A DNA stretch of 64,000 nucleotides, taken from NCBI RefSeq assembly GCF_018991925.1, contig NW_024724368.1, positions 5,358,545 through 5,422,544 of the forward strand. The letters run 5' to 3'. The notes beneath the pieces are model-generated. The model was given only the letters and a program-made list of their open reading frames with translations. It had not been told where the DNA came from and made no database searches. Of the stretch, positions 33,601 to 48,600 are shown piece by piece. Source of the stretch: Homarus americanus. Its lineage: Eukaryota; Arthropoda; Malacostraca; Decapoda; Nephropidae. The position numbers and the translations under genes were made by a program. Each line of letters begins with the position of its first letter. Position 1 is the stretch's first letter.

Positions 33601-36600
33601 ATGAGGATGCAAAAAAGAAATACAAGAAATTACAGAGAAAAGGGTTTTTATGATTTGTGAGCTTGTGAATAAGAAAAAGGGTTGGAAAGGAATTGTGGTG
33701 AGGATGTACCCTAAGAGGAACAATGTAATGAGTGAACGAAGCAAATCAGGAGGTAATAATTTTTAACGCTATTGACTCATTCCTCACTTGGACTTCCACC
33801 ATGTAAGGTAAGGTTTGAGTTATCTTAGTGTACAGCATGCCCTGACAATTCACGGACCTCGATTATTCGCGGCTGGGACAGGGAGCCATTCGTTCTAGAG
33901 ACGGTAATTTATTTTACCTGTAGTATTGTATATGCATGTAGACACACACACACACACATATATACAATACAGGTAAAAGAAATAACTGTCCTAAGGGAAA
34001 ACACATAAAAAGAATATACATTTCTTTGCACACGAGTACAAATGTACCCCCCACCCCCGGTCAGCAAATGTTATTCGCGAATTTGGCTATCCGCGACCAT
34101 TTTGAGAACTTAAACCCCGCAAATTTTAAGGGCATGCTGTACCCAATGATTCACCACACAGCAATCCTCAGATCTGGGTCAGGGTTTACTTCATTACCCT
34201 GGTTTGACTGGGCAATTGGTGATTTATGCAGCAATTGTTTAGATCCAATAGGACAGTACAGCTGCCTCAAAAATTAAGGTAAACCCCTGAAAGAGGCAGG
34301 TTTCCTTGAGGATATTCAGGCTAGTAATCTCACAGGCCCAATTTCGTATAACCCAGAGACATTTTACAAAATATTCTAGAACACGGCCAAGAATTATCCA
34401 GAAGTATGTGTCATATCATACCCAAGTCAGTAACAATTTTTTCATCTAGCGTATCCTTGTAGCCAGTGAAGAGAACTCTTGGTTTAGTACTGGCCTGTTG
34501 CTGCCTCTGGGATGGTGACCACAGCAATATGTCCTTCTGAGATGGTGAACCCTGCCAAACACACAAGTGAATCTCAAATACTAAATTAAAAAATCAAATT
34601 ATTATACAGAAAACACACAATGAGAAAATATTGGACAAGAAAATGAGAATTAGATACTAATGGCAAGACAGTAGTATGAATATTTATATGATATTTAAGG
34701 AAGGAGCAATGAAATGAAATACAGTACTGAGAGACGTGGGAATGAAGTGAAATGAGGGTAAGCACCTGCACATCACAACATGAAGTGACTGGCCAAACCA
34801 TAAAGTGTGGGTTAGCTCTGTCTCCCAGCATCACCATACTCACTGCAATTGATTCTAAACATTTTAAGATGCTTTCTACATCCCTCTAACTCAAGTATGA
34901 GGAAAAAAAATAGTGAAAACTGTAGGGGACTTAAACGAACGTGAGTTTAATTTTCTATTATACCTGTAGCACATGTATTACCAACCAGATTTATTTTATA
35001 TTTCACTTTATCTTACACTCCAAGCAATGAGATCTTAAGCTGATATCTTTGCAATTATAAGTCAGACTTGGTGTGGCAATGACTATTAATTCTTGTGATA
35101 TCCAGCTGACAAAATGTGTGACAAACATTGGACCTTTGACCCTTCTATAGCCTTAACCTATGAATTAGACTTGAACTGGTCTTGTGCACATCATTGCAAT
35201 AAGTTGGATCATTCCCTAAAATTTCATAAAGAACAGTCAAAAAGCTCTTCACCTCTGACTTAAATTTTGATAGACAGCCCACAATGCAAGTAATATCAAG
35301 CGGCTATCAGCCCATCAACAAATTAACTTCGGTCTCACAGTGATTAACATTTCTTCAGGTGTCGTACTGATAAACCTAAACCTTTGACCTAACTTGAAAT
35401 TGGTATTCTGCACTTCATCTTAGCAAAACATTTCCTTTTATTTTCTTTAGATAATTTGGCACAGATAACTTGGTTTATAGCTCTGTGGTTATTTAATGAA
35501 TCACCAACGTTCATTACAAGAGAAATAGTATGGAGAAGAGAAGAAAAAGAACACAGTTAATTTACTGTATAAACAAAGAGAATGAATACGTTGGGGAGAA
35601 ATGCAAATACTAAGGCACCTGAGAGATAAGGTATCTAGTTGATATAACAAAGTGAGAAAACTTCCCTGCACCTGAAAACAGCACATAGGGTAATATTACG
35701 AGGAATGAACTCACCATTCTACTTCTCCCACTCCTTGAAGATCTGGAAGAAGACGATGACGGGGCTTTGGAGTAACCACTGCCTCTCATCCTCTTGGATC
35801 TCAGTGAAACGTGACTATCATCACTTGACTGACTTGATCCGGTTTCCTCTTCTGAGTTGTCATTAGTATTTCCTCTTTTAAGTTGTCCTTGTTTTAGGAT
35901 TTCCTTCTTAGAAATGTGTAACTGGTCAGCTGCTGCAGGTTTGCTCTTATCCTCTAGTGTAACTTTCTCCTTGGCACTCATTTTGGTTTTCTTATCTTTT
36001 GTTTGTATATTTTTTACTTCTGCAATATTTTTACTATCTTCATTTATTTTCTGCTGCACAATAATACTATGCCTTAGTTTCTTTGGAATAACAGGATCTT
36101 CTTTAAAAGTAAGAAGGGGTGTAGCGATACTGGCTCTAGCTTTACGAGCAGTTTGTGTCTGTTTCTTTTTGCTCTGATGATTTGTAGACTCATGTTGAGT
36201 AGCTTCTGATTTCTCTTCTAGATTTTGGGGATTTTTTGAAGTAGATTTGCATTTCTTTTTGGAAACTGGTGCTGATTTTTTTGTTTTTTCAGTGTCATCA
36301 GTGGCTAAACTTAATTTTGTATTACTTCTTTGCCTTGCTGGCAATATTTCTAACTCACAGTTCTCTGTTGCAGTAGATACATGCAATTTAGGTATGGCTG
36401 ACCCCCTCCTTGTTTTTGCTGGTAATATTTCAGTCGAGGATTCAAGCAAAACTTCTGAAATATCCAATTTCCGAAGCCGTCCTCTACTTCTAGTTGAGGT
36501 TGCTTGTGACGTTTCATGAGCAACATCTTTACCTGGGGAAAATCTCTTTGGTACCTTGCGAACTCTACTTGTCCTGGCCAGTCCTTCAGTCAAGTTGTCT

Positions 36601-39600
36601 GGTTTCTTCAACTCTGCATTTGAATCTTCCTGTATTATAATTTTACTACTACATGTATTCTCATTAAGAACGTCCTCTTTTGTATGTTCCTTATTACTTG
36701 CTTTATTTTTGCCACTTTTTATTACCAGAGGCTCAGGGTTCCTGCTGCTTCTACGTGTCTGCTTTTTAATAGATTTTGTTTTATCACCTGATTTTGCACT
36801 ATTTTCCCCCAGAGCCGAATCAGGCTTCTTTTCAGGCTCTCTATTATCTTCAGTAACAGAAGGACTATTACCTAAAACTTCCATCTTACTTTCCCTAACT
36901 TTACTCTCATCTTCTTTAAGTTCCACTGATGAGACAACAGGTTTACATTCATCAATATTATGTGCCTGACTTCTTCCCCCCTTAACATGATCTTTTGAAG
37001 ACCTTGTGTGTGGAATACTCCTCCTTGATGTACTTTGGTTACTGATGCTACTGAGGTGACTTAAATTACTGGCATCAGAATTGTTTCTTTTACGACCACT
37101 TCGGCGAGAGCTTTGAACATCATCTATTGTTACTCCTGCCACACTGCCCCTAGATGCAGAGAATTGTTTACTTGATGGTTCACAGTCTGATTCCTTGGTC
37201 TGTATCCTTGTCTTATGTTTTGGTGAATTTTTTTCTTCAACTTCAATTTTCATAACTCTACTACTTTTTCTTTGAACTCTTACAGGCAATAGACCCTCTT
37301 TATTTTCTTTCTCTTTTCTCCTAGTCTGTCTTCCGGTTAATGACTGCTTATCACTTTTGTTTGGCTCTGTTTCCTTTATTTTGTCTTTCATTTGCTGTTG
37401 GTCTTCCACATAATCATCACTAGCAGTGGTCACCCCCGCTTCTGAAGATTTACCCTCACATGCATTTGACGAAATTTCATCATCTTTCATTCTTGCTTTT
37501 GTTATAACTTCCTGTACTGTTCTGGATTCAGATTTTGGTTTTTCTTCATTTACCTTGTCTGTAGTACATTCCTTTTGTCTTTCACAAGAGGATTCATCAA
37601 ATCCAGAAAATTTATCGCTTATATCACTCCCCGACTCATCATTATATAAAGTTTTTCTTTTTGTCTTTCTTTTAGCATCAAACTTATCATCACTTACATT
37701 ATCAAATGATAAAGATGATCGTATTCTTCTTGTTGGCCTTTGTCCTTTTACTCTCTTTGGAGTTACTATAGGAGAAAAGTAATTTCCTAAACCACTGCCA
37801 CACACAGTTTCATTCCTAATGCTATTATTTGGTTCATTGTTTATTTCTCCAGCATCAAGTAGTTTTTTTAGTTCTTTGGGGTTACCCTTTTCTATCCTTT
37901 TCAATAAAGTAGTATTGCCTTCTTGGTCTTGATGTTTTTGACCAATGTCTGAACTTTTCCTGAATACTTCAGCTTTCTCTGAAGCATTATCTTCAATTTT
38001 GTTTGTATTTTCACCATCAGTTACCTTTTCATTGTTTACACCATCACATTCTGGAGATAATTCGAATAACCTTTGGGAGATGTTCCACCCAACATCCTCA
38101 GAATCACTACTGCTAAGAGCTTGTGGGTCGTGAGGGCCAGTAACTTTCCTCTCTTTTCCTGGAGTTTGTGAAGTTTCAAAAAAATTTTCTTGACTTTCAT
38201 TTTCTTCACTATCAGGAAGACTGAACTTTAAATATGTTAAATCAACTGAGGTATCAGAATCCTGGGTTGAGTGCCTAGCTGCTGTTGATGCCACAGCAAC
38301 AGGAGCCATTCTTGACCCTCGCTTAAACTCAAAAGTCATTTTGTAATTATATGCAGTTTCTGGACATGATTTTACACTTTCTTTCATTGGGGTTGAAGAT
38401 GCATTCGAAATAAGCTTTACAATTTTATGTCTGGTTGAAATTTCGTCTTCAATATCAGTACTTTCATCTGAATTATAATCCTCCTTCATTTGTTCAACTA
38501 CTGGTACTTCATTACTATTCTTGTTTATGTGTTCTTTCATCCCACAAACTATATTATCACTTTCATCATCTTTCATTATATTTTCTATCTTCTTTCCTGC
38601 TTGATCAAGGTCATATTTTTCTGATTCACTTTTAAAAAGTAAATTGCCTTTGGAAGATGAAGAAGCATTATTATCGTTTTTGTATTTTAAGTCTGAGAGA
38701 TATTCATCATCTTCATCCTCTATTTGCTTATCATTCAACAATGTTTCAGATGCATCAGAAAAAGTATCATTTAAGTTAGTATCCTTAAACTTATCCTTTT
38801 CTTCCAACATTAGTTTAGATTCTCTAGGGTCTGAACCTGTTTCCTTAATGCCTGACAAACTATCAAGGGATATATCCTGTGTTACCTCAGCATCCAACTT
38901 ACCCCAGGTCTGAGAAATACCCCGTAGTGGCTCCTTACTGTGTTGCCTAGTGTCACCAGGTGTTGAATGTGGAGGTCCATCAACTTTCTTGTTACTATCA
39001 TCAGTAAATACTTGAGTAGGTTTCATTTGGACCATATCATCATCCATTACTGCTGGCAATGGTGCTTCAGCCACTGGAGAATCGACAGTAAATATCTGCG
39101 TAGGGGGTAAATCATCATCATCATCATCATTTATATTGTCTGCCATATCATGTGCTCCAGTAGGTGTTGGGAATAATTTATTTTTATCAGTTTCAAGTAC
39201 ATATAGTTGAGTTGGGGTAATATCATTATCATCTGCTGCTGCGGGTAATGGTGCTTCAGTCACTGGAGAATGTACAGTAAATATCTGCGTAGGGGGTAAA
39301 TCATCATTTATATCGTCTGCCATAACGTGTTCTCCAGTAGGAACTGGGGATAAAATTTGCTTAGAAGTGATGCTCCTTCTCTTTGCACATGCGCTCTCTT
39401 TAACACCTTTGTTTTCTGGTTCATCAGCATATGGCTGAGTTAAAGCATTGGGATCTACATCAGTATCATCGTTGGGTGCTGAATATACCTGAGTAGGCTG
39501 ATTAAATATGTCTGACTCATCCTCACTTTTAATAGATTTATTCTCTTCTCTGGATATCTCATTTTCAGGTACTGGATCAAAGTACTGAGTGGGTGCATCT

Positions 39601-42600
39601 TCATTACAGGAGGTATCATTATCAATAGCTGAATAAGGCTGAGTAGGTTGATTGAATATACTCTCAATGTCATCATCATCGTCATCATCATCTTCGTCAG
39701 ATTTTTTATTTTGTAAAATCCTGCTTGTGTCATCAAAAGGCAAGGTTGGAGCATCCAGAATACTGTCATTGCATTTTGCTGTTTCATGTTGGTCGTCATA
39801 TAAATATGGTTGAGTGGGAGTATCTAAAATATCACCATTGGTAGTTTCACTAAGCAATTCATCTGGAATGTCATCATCCTTTCCAGTTGCTGAAGAATCT
39901 GCAATTTTGTTTTTTAATTTGGGTACTGTGGCAAAAGGCTTCTTAAATACAAAATCTTCACTATCCAAAAACAACTGAGTGGGTACATCATCATCCACAT
40001 TTTGAAATTTGTTACAAGTAGGACTTTGACTTGCAATGAAAGGCTGTGTGGGCAGTAATGTTTCATCATCCGTATCATCATCATCATCATCAATATTTTT
40101 TTCATCTGTAAGTTCAAAAGCTTCCATAATTTCCTGTGTAGAGTCAATATATTTTTGAATAGGTGATAAGTTACTTCTGTCACTGATATTTCCTGCCAAT
40201 TTTGGAGACTTCTCTACGATGGAGAAAGCTTGAGTTGGCTGATTGAAAATGTCTTCCTCAATATTAGTGTTAGAATTATTATTCTTAGTCTCTTCAGAAT
40301 CACCTGTAGTTTCACTATCCTTATCATTGAGTGCACCCATTACTTTAGAATCTGGCAAGTCTCCTTCACTACCTTCTTTAGTGTTGTCTTTATCCCTGCT
40401 TGTTGTGTGAGAAGTATTAGAGACATTCTGACATTCATTCTCACCAAACAGCTGCGGTGGTACCTCATCATCTTCAATATCAGTGCTCGCATCACTAATG
40501 GACTCTTCAATTTCAGACTTTTCAAAACTAACCCTGCCAGGTTTAGCATTTGAATATTCAGGTGTGTTGGTTGGTTTCGCTTTGGGAGGTTGAGAGGGTT
40601 CAAAGAAGAACGAGCTGCCATCCTTATCCTCATCCAAATTCTGAAAGAAAAAAGTTTTAATTCAGATGACAGCATTATTGTTAAATTAAGAATGTAATCC
40701 CTTTGTGAACTAGGGTGTTAGTCCCTTTGGCTTGTGGAAACTTTTGATTAATATTAAAATTTAATTAAATGGACATGTCAAGTAATTTTGTGGACCACTG
40801 TTGTTCTACTCTAGAGGGGGTCATAACAATATGAGAAGAAAATCAATAGAATGGATGACAAGAATGTATAGAGCATATCACAAATGGAGGACACAATGTA
40901 CTAAATTTTTGGCTCCTTGCAATCATATTTAGATGAATTCCAGTCATTCAAATAATACCGGTATATCTTAAGTTACTGTAACAATTGCCTCTATTTCCTT
41001 TGTCAACAAAAATATACAAACAAAATTAAAATAATGACCCGTATAGCTGATAAATTGTTTGGAGACTCTGACACTGTCATCCTGGTACTTTTGTCTGGAA
41101 AGGGTGTACTCTGTGACGTTGATGGTGATTCAGATACAAATAAATTCCCATCACTGCCGGTTGTGGTTGTGTGTGCCCTCGTAGTTGCAGGGGTCGCAGG
41201 TATGATGTCTAGAAAAGGATATTCTTTAATAAAACACTGAAATCTTACATACTTACCAAAGACAAAATAAACATTAAGAATTCTAGTAAAGAGTAGTAAT
41301 TTTGTGATTTCCAAGTACTGTACGGGTACAGGCACTCCCAATTTACTAAAGGGTTCCATTCGTGAAAAACCTTACATAAAGTGACCGTAAATCAAATCAC
41401 ATTTTCCCATAAACTCCCTTTATAATAGCTGAGCTATGTATAAAAAAAAATATTGAAAAAAGTCCAGAAAATACAGCAACAGTTCAGACGGTTTGTGTAT
41501 TCATACATACAGTTGAATGTCTGCATGGATGTCACACGGCACATGTCTCAGTCTGAGTCCTGCCTTCATATGAATAATATTAGTGTGCCACACCTCGCTA
41601 CTTTCACTCATTTACGTGAACTTTTTATGTAGAGTACATAGTATCTTTAGCGGAGAAACTTGACGGTATTAAGAAATAGGTTAAAATAATGTTGAGTATA
41701 TACAGTATTTTAAGAAATGGTTAAAAAAAAAAGTTATAAAAAGAACAACACTTGCTCACTGAATATGTACAGTAGTTTAATCAGATTTACTGTAGGCCTA
41801 ATGAGAGCTAAGACACTGCGTATGTAATCATGCTGGGGATTGCGGAGGGTGGGGGGGGAGGTTTATTTATTGATTTAGTGTATTATATTCTTGTATCATC
41901 AGTCCCATATGGAGTATGATTCATCATGATTAATATAACATCTTCAATAATAGAAAAAAAAAATGTAATTTCAGGGGCAGATCCAGGGTGGGGATGCTGG
42001 GGGTCTGGACCCCTCCTCTTCATCAAAAAAATTCCATTATTTTTTCTTTAATGTAATATTGTACTCAGGCATTTTTGTATAGTAATAAGTAATCATTATT
42101 GACCTCTGACTACCTCCAAATATCAAGTGCACACGGCTTCAAATTGGCACCAAATCGCCCAAGATATTGGTCGAGTTAAACAAATTTCTGGGGGCTTACA
42201 GCACCCCTCCCAAACCCCCCCAGCTGGGTGAGGGTTTGCTATGCTCGCCATGTTCCCCCACCCACAACTTCTAGGACCCCTCCTTTTGATATTCCTGGAT
42301 CAGCCCCTGAATTTGTAATTTAACTTGAAAATAAAAGGATAAGCTATGAGTAAATCGGAAGGTATTTACCCAGGATGTGTTTGTAAGAGAGCTTTCAGCA
42401 AACCAGCTTACAACAGTGTTACTATAACATACTGTATAGTATTTGATGTGGATTTACCTTCCTAACAATGTTATTTCTTACCTTTGAATGATCCATGATG
42501 GCGCAATTTAACTACTTGTACACTTAGACAACTGATTAATGAATAAACAAGGGATATGCAGATGCATAATCCACTGCAATATTATTTAATACATGCTGAT

Positions 42601-45600
42601 AAATACAATCTGTCACTTTTGTGATCTTTATTGTACAGTATTTTATCGATTTAATGAACTAATTCAAGTCACCCCTTTCCGTTAAATCAAAATTTCCGCT
42701 TAATCAAATTTTCGTTATTTTCATTTGATTTACCAAACTACCGTGTTTCACTAAATTCTGCACCAAACGCACCACACGTCACTTGGCACATCAGATTTGT
42801 TTACATCTGCTCGGTCTGTGTCCTGTTACCAGAGTGTGTTGTTCACTGTTACCTCTCGATCAACTAACTGCACTGGAGCACCTTAGCTTTTGTCCTTATT
42901 CAAGAAATCTTCAGAGCCAACTGAATTTACAGGGACTGAGAGAGGCTTATATAAAATGAGTGACCTTACATAACATCAGGTCAGGTCAATAACATGGGAT
43001 CCACTAATCATCACACCACCTCCACTGCAAAAGAAAGAAGTGCTTATAAAAAAATGGGTGACATAACAACAGGTCAGGTCAAAAACGTGAGACCCATTGA
43101 TCATCTAACCTACTGCCACCTCAAATGCTTTCAAAGCATTTTTAACCTTAGGCCAGTTATTATTAATACCCCAACACCCCACACACAACATCTAGAGTTT
43201 AAAGTCTTTTGTGTGTGAGACACTGTGAGTTGGGGGGAGGCAGGGGGGCAAGGAAGGAGGGAGGGAGGCAGGAAGGGGGAAGGGAGGGAGGAGGGAAGGA
43301 GGAAGGGAGGCAGAGAGGGGGGAGGGAAGGAGGGAGGGAGGCTGGCTGGTGTATGTTTTATCATTAATAATATAAAATATTAAACACGAGAGAAAAAATA
43401 TTATATATAATTTGACATCAACATTACATGACAAGGCAGATAATAAGGCAATTTTTTCACCCAAACCTCTCCACTGAGAGGAGGCTGGGTAGGCTTACAC
43501 ACGATCTCTCTCTCTCTCTCTCATGCAGATCCACAACGTTGTGGAAAAATCATTACAATTATCATAACCTGTACTCAAATGTACTAAAAAGCCATAATTT
43601 TGAATAACATATTACTGTACTCAATTTGTACTCAAATATACTATGGTAAAGGACTAAAATTTTTATCTCTAGTGCAAACTATGGGATGTTTATACTAAAA
43701 TTAATCACTATAAACATCTCATACTTTGCACAGGAGATAAATTTTGTATTCTTTTACCGTAGTACATTTGAGTACAGTAATATGTTGATTATATCATGGC
43801 TTTTTCACAGCAAAAAGTCTGTATTACTAACCCCAGTGGTCAGGAAAAAGCCATAATATAAGCAACATATAACTGTACTGTACCGTACCAGTTATTTTTA
43901 TTATTCAGGTGAAGATGAAGGTCTTCATGAAAGCATGACAAAATTTTCTCTTCAAAGGTGTTATGCCATAAATGTGCTGAAACTAGTTTTACGATTACAG
44001 AATTCAAAAAGCATACCCACTGTTCCATATTCATCGCCAGTGGATCAACAATAATTTCCAAGATAAGGCAGGGAAAATATTATGACTTGATACTCCCCAT
44101 CCACCTGGGGTAATTCTTCCAAGCCACACTACCTAAAGCACCATAAAAATAATCTTGAAACTGGAGGAATATTAAACCAACAACACCAAACCTGCTGCAC
44201 ATCTATCAATGAGAACAATCACTAAAAATATCATATTCAAATACCTGATAATCGATGAGTGGATACAGGTGAGGTGGGTCTGTCTTCAGAACCATCCAAC
44301 AAAAACATAGATTCTGATCCAGTCTCTGACCCACTGTCATTGTTCTGAACCTCCTGAAATAAATGCAACTTTACTGTCTTTCGTACCCAGGAATTTCCAT
44401 TTACAACCCATGTCAGGATTAAGCAACTCTGAATCCAGCCTGCTGCCTACAAATGACTAAGCATCCCACAGATCTGGCATCAGTGACCACAATAGTCTGT
44501 CCATGTCAACACGCCTATAAAAACAAAATAAACAGTAAAGGTTTTGTGAATTTATTGTCACTAGCTGGCTTGCACGGAGTTGACTTGAGGGTAGACTATC
44601 ACATTTTTAACATATTTTGTTTTGTTTCTGATTATTTGTGAGAGGATTTTATCCCATTATCATTTATTTGTATGTGTTTTGTGTGTGTGTGTGTGTGTCT
44701 ACACACACACATATACTGTATACAATACAGGTATAAGAAATAACTGTTTCTAAAACGAATGGCTCCCTGTCCCAGCCACGAAAAAGCCAGCAACTTTAAA
44801 ACTACCCTCAGACATTCTTGGGTATATCCAGGATGTCATCCGCAAATAAGTGAGGTCCGGGAATTAAAAATCCGAGAATTATCAGGGCATGCCGTATATC
44901 TTTGCATATTCATTATCCAAATTTTCAGTCTCTATTTCTTCATACACTGGTGCCTTGAATGCTGAATAGTCTTAGATATACTAGGCTGTATATATGCTGT
45001 TCGAATCTAGTCGTGCTTTAATTTATTCCATTTTGAAATACAGTACAGTACTAAAATTGATGCACTCAATCCAAGATCAAGTTCACCCAAGATTTTAATT
45101 TTTGCCTCTAACTTAAACCTCTCTCTCTCTACTTCTTCTCACTTGAACTGGAAAGAGAAGCAGCAGCAGCTGCTGAGCATTTAGACATCTTGGTAAGTTG
45201 TGCATGTGGTAAAATCAAAGGGTATTGTGGAATTAAGTAAGAGGAAATGTCGTTAACTAAGTGAGCACTGGCTGAGTGACATCTGATTGAGAGTGCAGCA
45301 GCTGAATTGAGGCGGTGGTTGCTTTGAAATGCCTTCAGCCCGGTTTTTCTTCCACAATATAAAGTTTCTTGTGATATCTAGGAAAATGATAATACTGTAC
45401 TGTAGCAATTTAGGTAGCCCTGAAATAAAACAATGAAAAAAAATCACAAAATAAACCAAGGCCACTGTACAGCAGATGATTCTGTTAGATGTAAAATCAC
45501 TTGGTATTGAATTCCATCCTCAGCCCTTTAGAGGAATAAAAAGCATTTATTCATTCATGACAAGTAAATGGGTCACCAAACTGTTTGGTGCTACCAGGAT

Positions 45601-48600
45601 GAAAATCTCTTCTTCATGATTCTCTTATCGGGGGAAAGATTTTAAGAGTACAATAATGAGGTGATAATCTGACATGAATAAGTTTTATATACCATTTCTT
45701 ACCTTTGGTTTAACTATGTACTTGGTTTGTACATTCCCAAATGTGATAGTTTCTCCACCTTGCAAGGCATACCGTACATTGGGCTTCAGTATCATCTAGA
45801 AAACAATAAAAACATACAGTATGTAAACAAATCAAACCCATAAATAATTATCGACACATATCAGGAAACATTAAATAGTACAGTATATTATATGTAAAAA
45901 ATAAACAGCTGACACTACAGCTGCTCCCCGACCTACGACGGGATTAGGGACCCAAATCCAGGTCGTAAGTCGAAATGGTTGTAAGTCGAAAATGTTTAAA
46001 TAATACACTACATAGAAAATCTAAAATGGGTGTCTCTTTTTCTTCTCAGCACCACAAAACTCTCACTTTTAAGCATGCCAGCCATTTTAAAGTGAATTAT
46101 AAACAAAAATTTTGTCAGTACACAGCGCAATCACTGACGTTGGAACTCAAAAATACGTAATTTGACAAAATTTTGGTACGACTGAGGAGGTCGTATGTCC
46201 GGGTGGTCGTAAGTCGAGTAGGTCGTAAGTTGGGGAGTAGCTGTATAGGCAGCCACTACAACATGACCTGTAGCACTCGACAAAGTTTTACTTCAGTATT
46301 TCATGATAATTATTTAAGAGATGATGAATCTGTGACAAAGATAAAGTAAACAGTTTACAAGTCACTGTGACCTAATTTTGATGAGTTGTTGCATAGTTAA
46401 AGGGAGAAAAAAAAATATTATTTGGTTTCTTATTCTGGATGGGGAACATTATAGAGAAATACATATTTTACAAGAACTAAGTGTAAATCAAAATACCGTA
46501 CAACAAATGCAGGGAGTTTAAGTTTGCTCGTTTCTGGCTACTCAGCATCATAGAAGAAAATTTTTACAAGAAATGTGGAGGACTGATCGATACTTTTGAA
46601 AAGTAGGAAAAGGTGATAATTTTTTCAGGCAGCTAATTAAATATCATCGGATAATCTTGTACATGTTGAGACTTAATTATTTTAGATAGTCTGGTAGGCA
46701 CACAGTGGCTTATTTTCTCAAATGAATTATCATAAGTGATATTGATTTCAGTGACTACCAATGTTTTAGATTCAATTATTACCTTGCCACTTCAACACTT
46801 TGAATACCACTTAACAATACAAATTTCATTTTAACATAATCCACCAAAGACTTTAAAGAATAACAGTATGTATGGAAGCTCTTACATACCATTCAATCTT
46901 CATTTTACCACTTATTAGTTTACAAGCCACTGGCCTGTTCTTTGTTAAGTTGTTATGAACTTTACTGTCCAGTGTTACTACAAAAGGAAGCCTACAAAGT
47001 TTGGTAAGGTCACACTGGATAACATCCAAAGATTTAGTGTTGCACTTATACTCAAGGGCAGCTCTATATACAAAAGATTCAAACACCATTCTATCATTTT
47101 TATTGGACCTGTTTTCTATATCCCCAAGGCTTTCATTTTTACACAAATAAATATCTCACAATGCAATACATGTGACAATATTTTTATCAAAGGTACAACT
47201 ATAAAAGAAATGTAATATTCTCTCTAAAAAAAAAATGAAGATAAAAATTTAGTTACAAGTACAACGTGTTCTAAGTAAAATAATTACGTACAATAAAGAC
47301 ATTACAAACATAGACAGAAAAGGATCCAAAACTCACCTTCCCAAGTCTGGTTTTGTTCCTACTACCCAAGTCTGCAATGGTATGTAGGCCTTCCTCAACA
47401 TCAATGACAGCATGTTGGTTGGAGAGAACCTGAGAAATAAAAGTTCAATTAACCACAGATTAAACATATGCATGAATGTTACAGTAGCTGTTCACCTTGA
47501 TTGATTTATCTTTATTTATTTTTTTATTTTTTTTATTTATCATTTCAACACTGATCAACTTATTAATCATTCAGTCAGTCACCCTGTTCTTTGTTATACC
47601 TTCATTGCCCAATATTAGTCCAGGAGGAAACTAGAGCATCAGCAGAAAACCTTCAATGTTTGGGAGGGTTACACTTTGGACATCTAATCCAGAAAAGGGA
47701 CTGAACCCAGGACACCTTCACTAAATACCGATTCACCAGAAGAGTAAGTGTTTAAGATCCCATAGCACTGATCTGCTAAGATCAATGTCCCTACCTCAAA
47801 ATACAGTACAGTACCAACCCCTGGAATAGGCAGACTCTGCCATGGAGTGTTCTGTAGGAGGGAATCTCACAGTTCACTTTTCATATGATGAATGATCAGT
47901 ACATTGCAGTGGAGTCTTGACAATTCATGGGTGAGGTACCAGAAGACATTGTGAATAATAGCTTAATCAATTTAAATGGGAATACAAGTACTGTACTGTA
48001 CTGTAATTAGTTTAGTTTCAGAGGCCAAGAAATATCCATAAACTGGTCCAAAACTGCCTTAATAAACACTAAAAATCGTACATAATTATAATAACAAAAA
48101 CAGTAACACATTGATATTGTACAAAAAGTAGCTCTACATTACACTACCAGCTCCTTCCCTTTCCATAATTTTGTGTGGGTAATGCCAATACTATGTTAAC
48201 AAAGAACCAGGGATTTAATACCACACAACTCATCTGAGGTTGAGTTCATGATTTTCTTTTTGTGAAAACTGATTAGTTTACTATAATGTTTATGAACCAA
48301 AATACTTGTACCTGTAATATGGGAATTATGGTGAAATTACACAAGGTTGTCTTAATGAAGTTAGAGGTGCGCGCTTGGCTCAGAAATGGGGGTTAGCAGA
48401 GGGAAGGGATGCCCAGTCCTCCACCCAATTCACAAACCTGTACAACTTTTAATTTTTCTTATTTTATAGTTTTATATTATATTTTCATCAGAGTATTGAA
48501 GTGATATTTATATTAATTTTGTTCTATTCTTAAGTCAAATTAAAGTTATGAAATTATATTTCCACAACTTTTATGGTATCTTGTGTAAATATATACTGTG

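Noticed and set aside
35857..40553. Several plus-strand frames of 60-137 aa opposite MDC1 exon 8
   Set aside because: Shadows of the long coding exon; compositions mirror its Asp/Glu/Ser/Lys codons.
43131..43464. Minus-strand Pro/Ser/Leu frames
   Set aside because: Translations of the GGGAGGAAGG purine tract.
47690..47720. SINE B box (GGACTGAACCC)
   Set aside because: Too weak a match, with no A box about 30-60 bp upstream.
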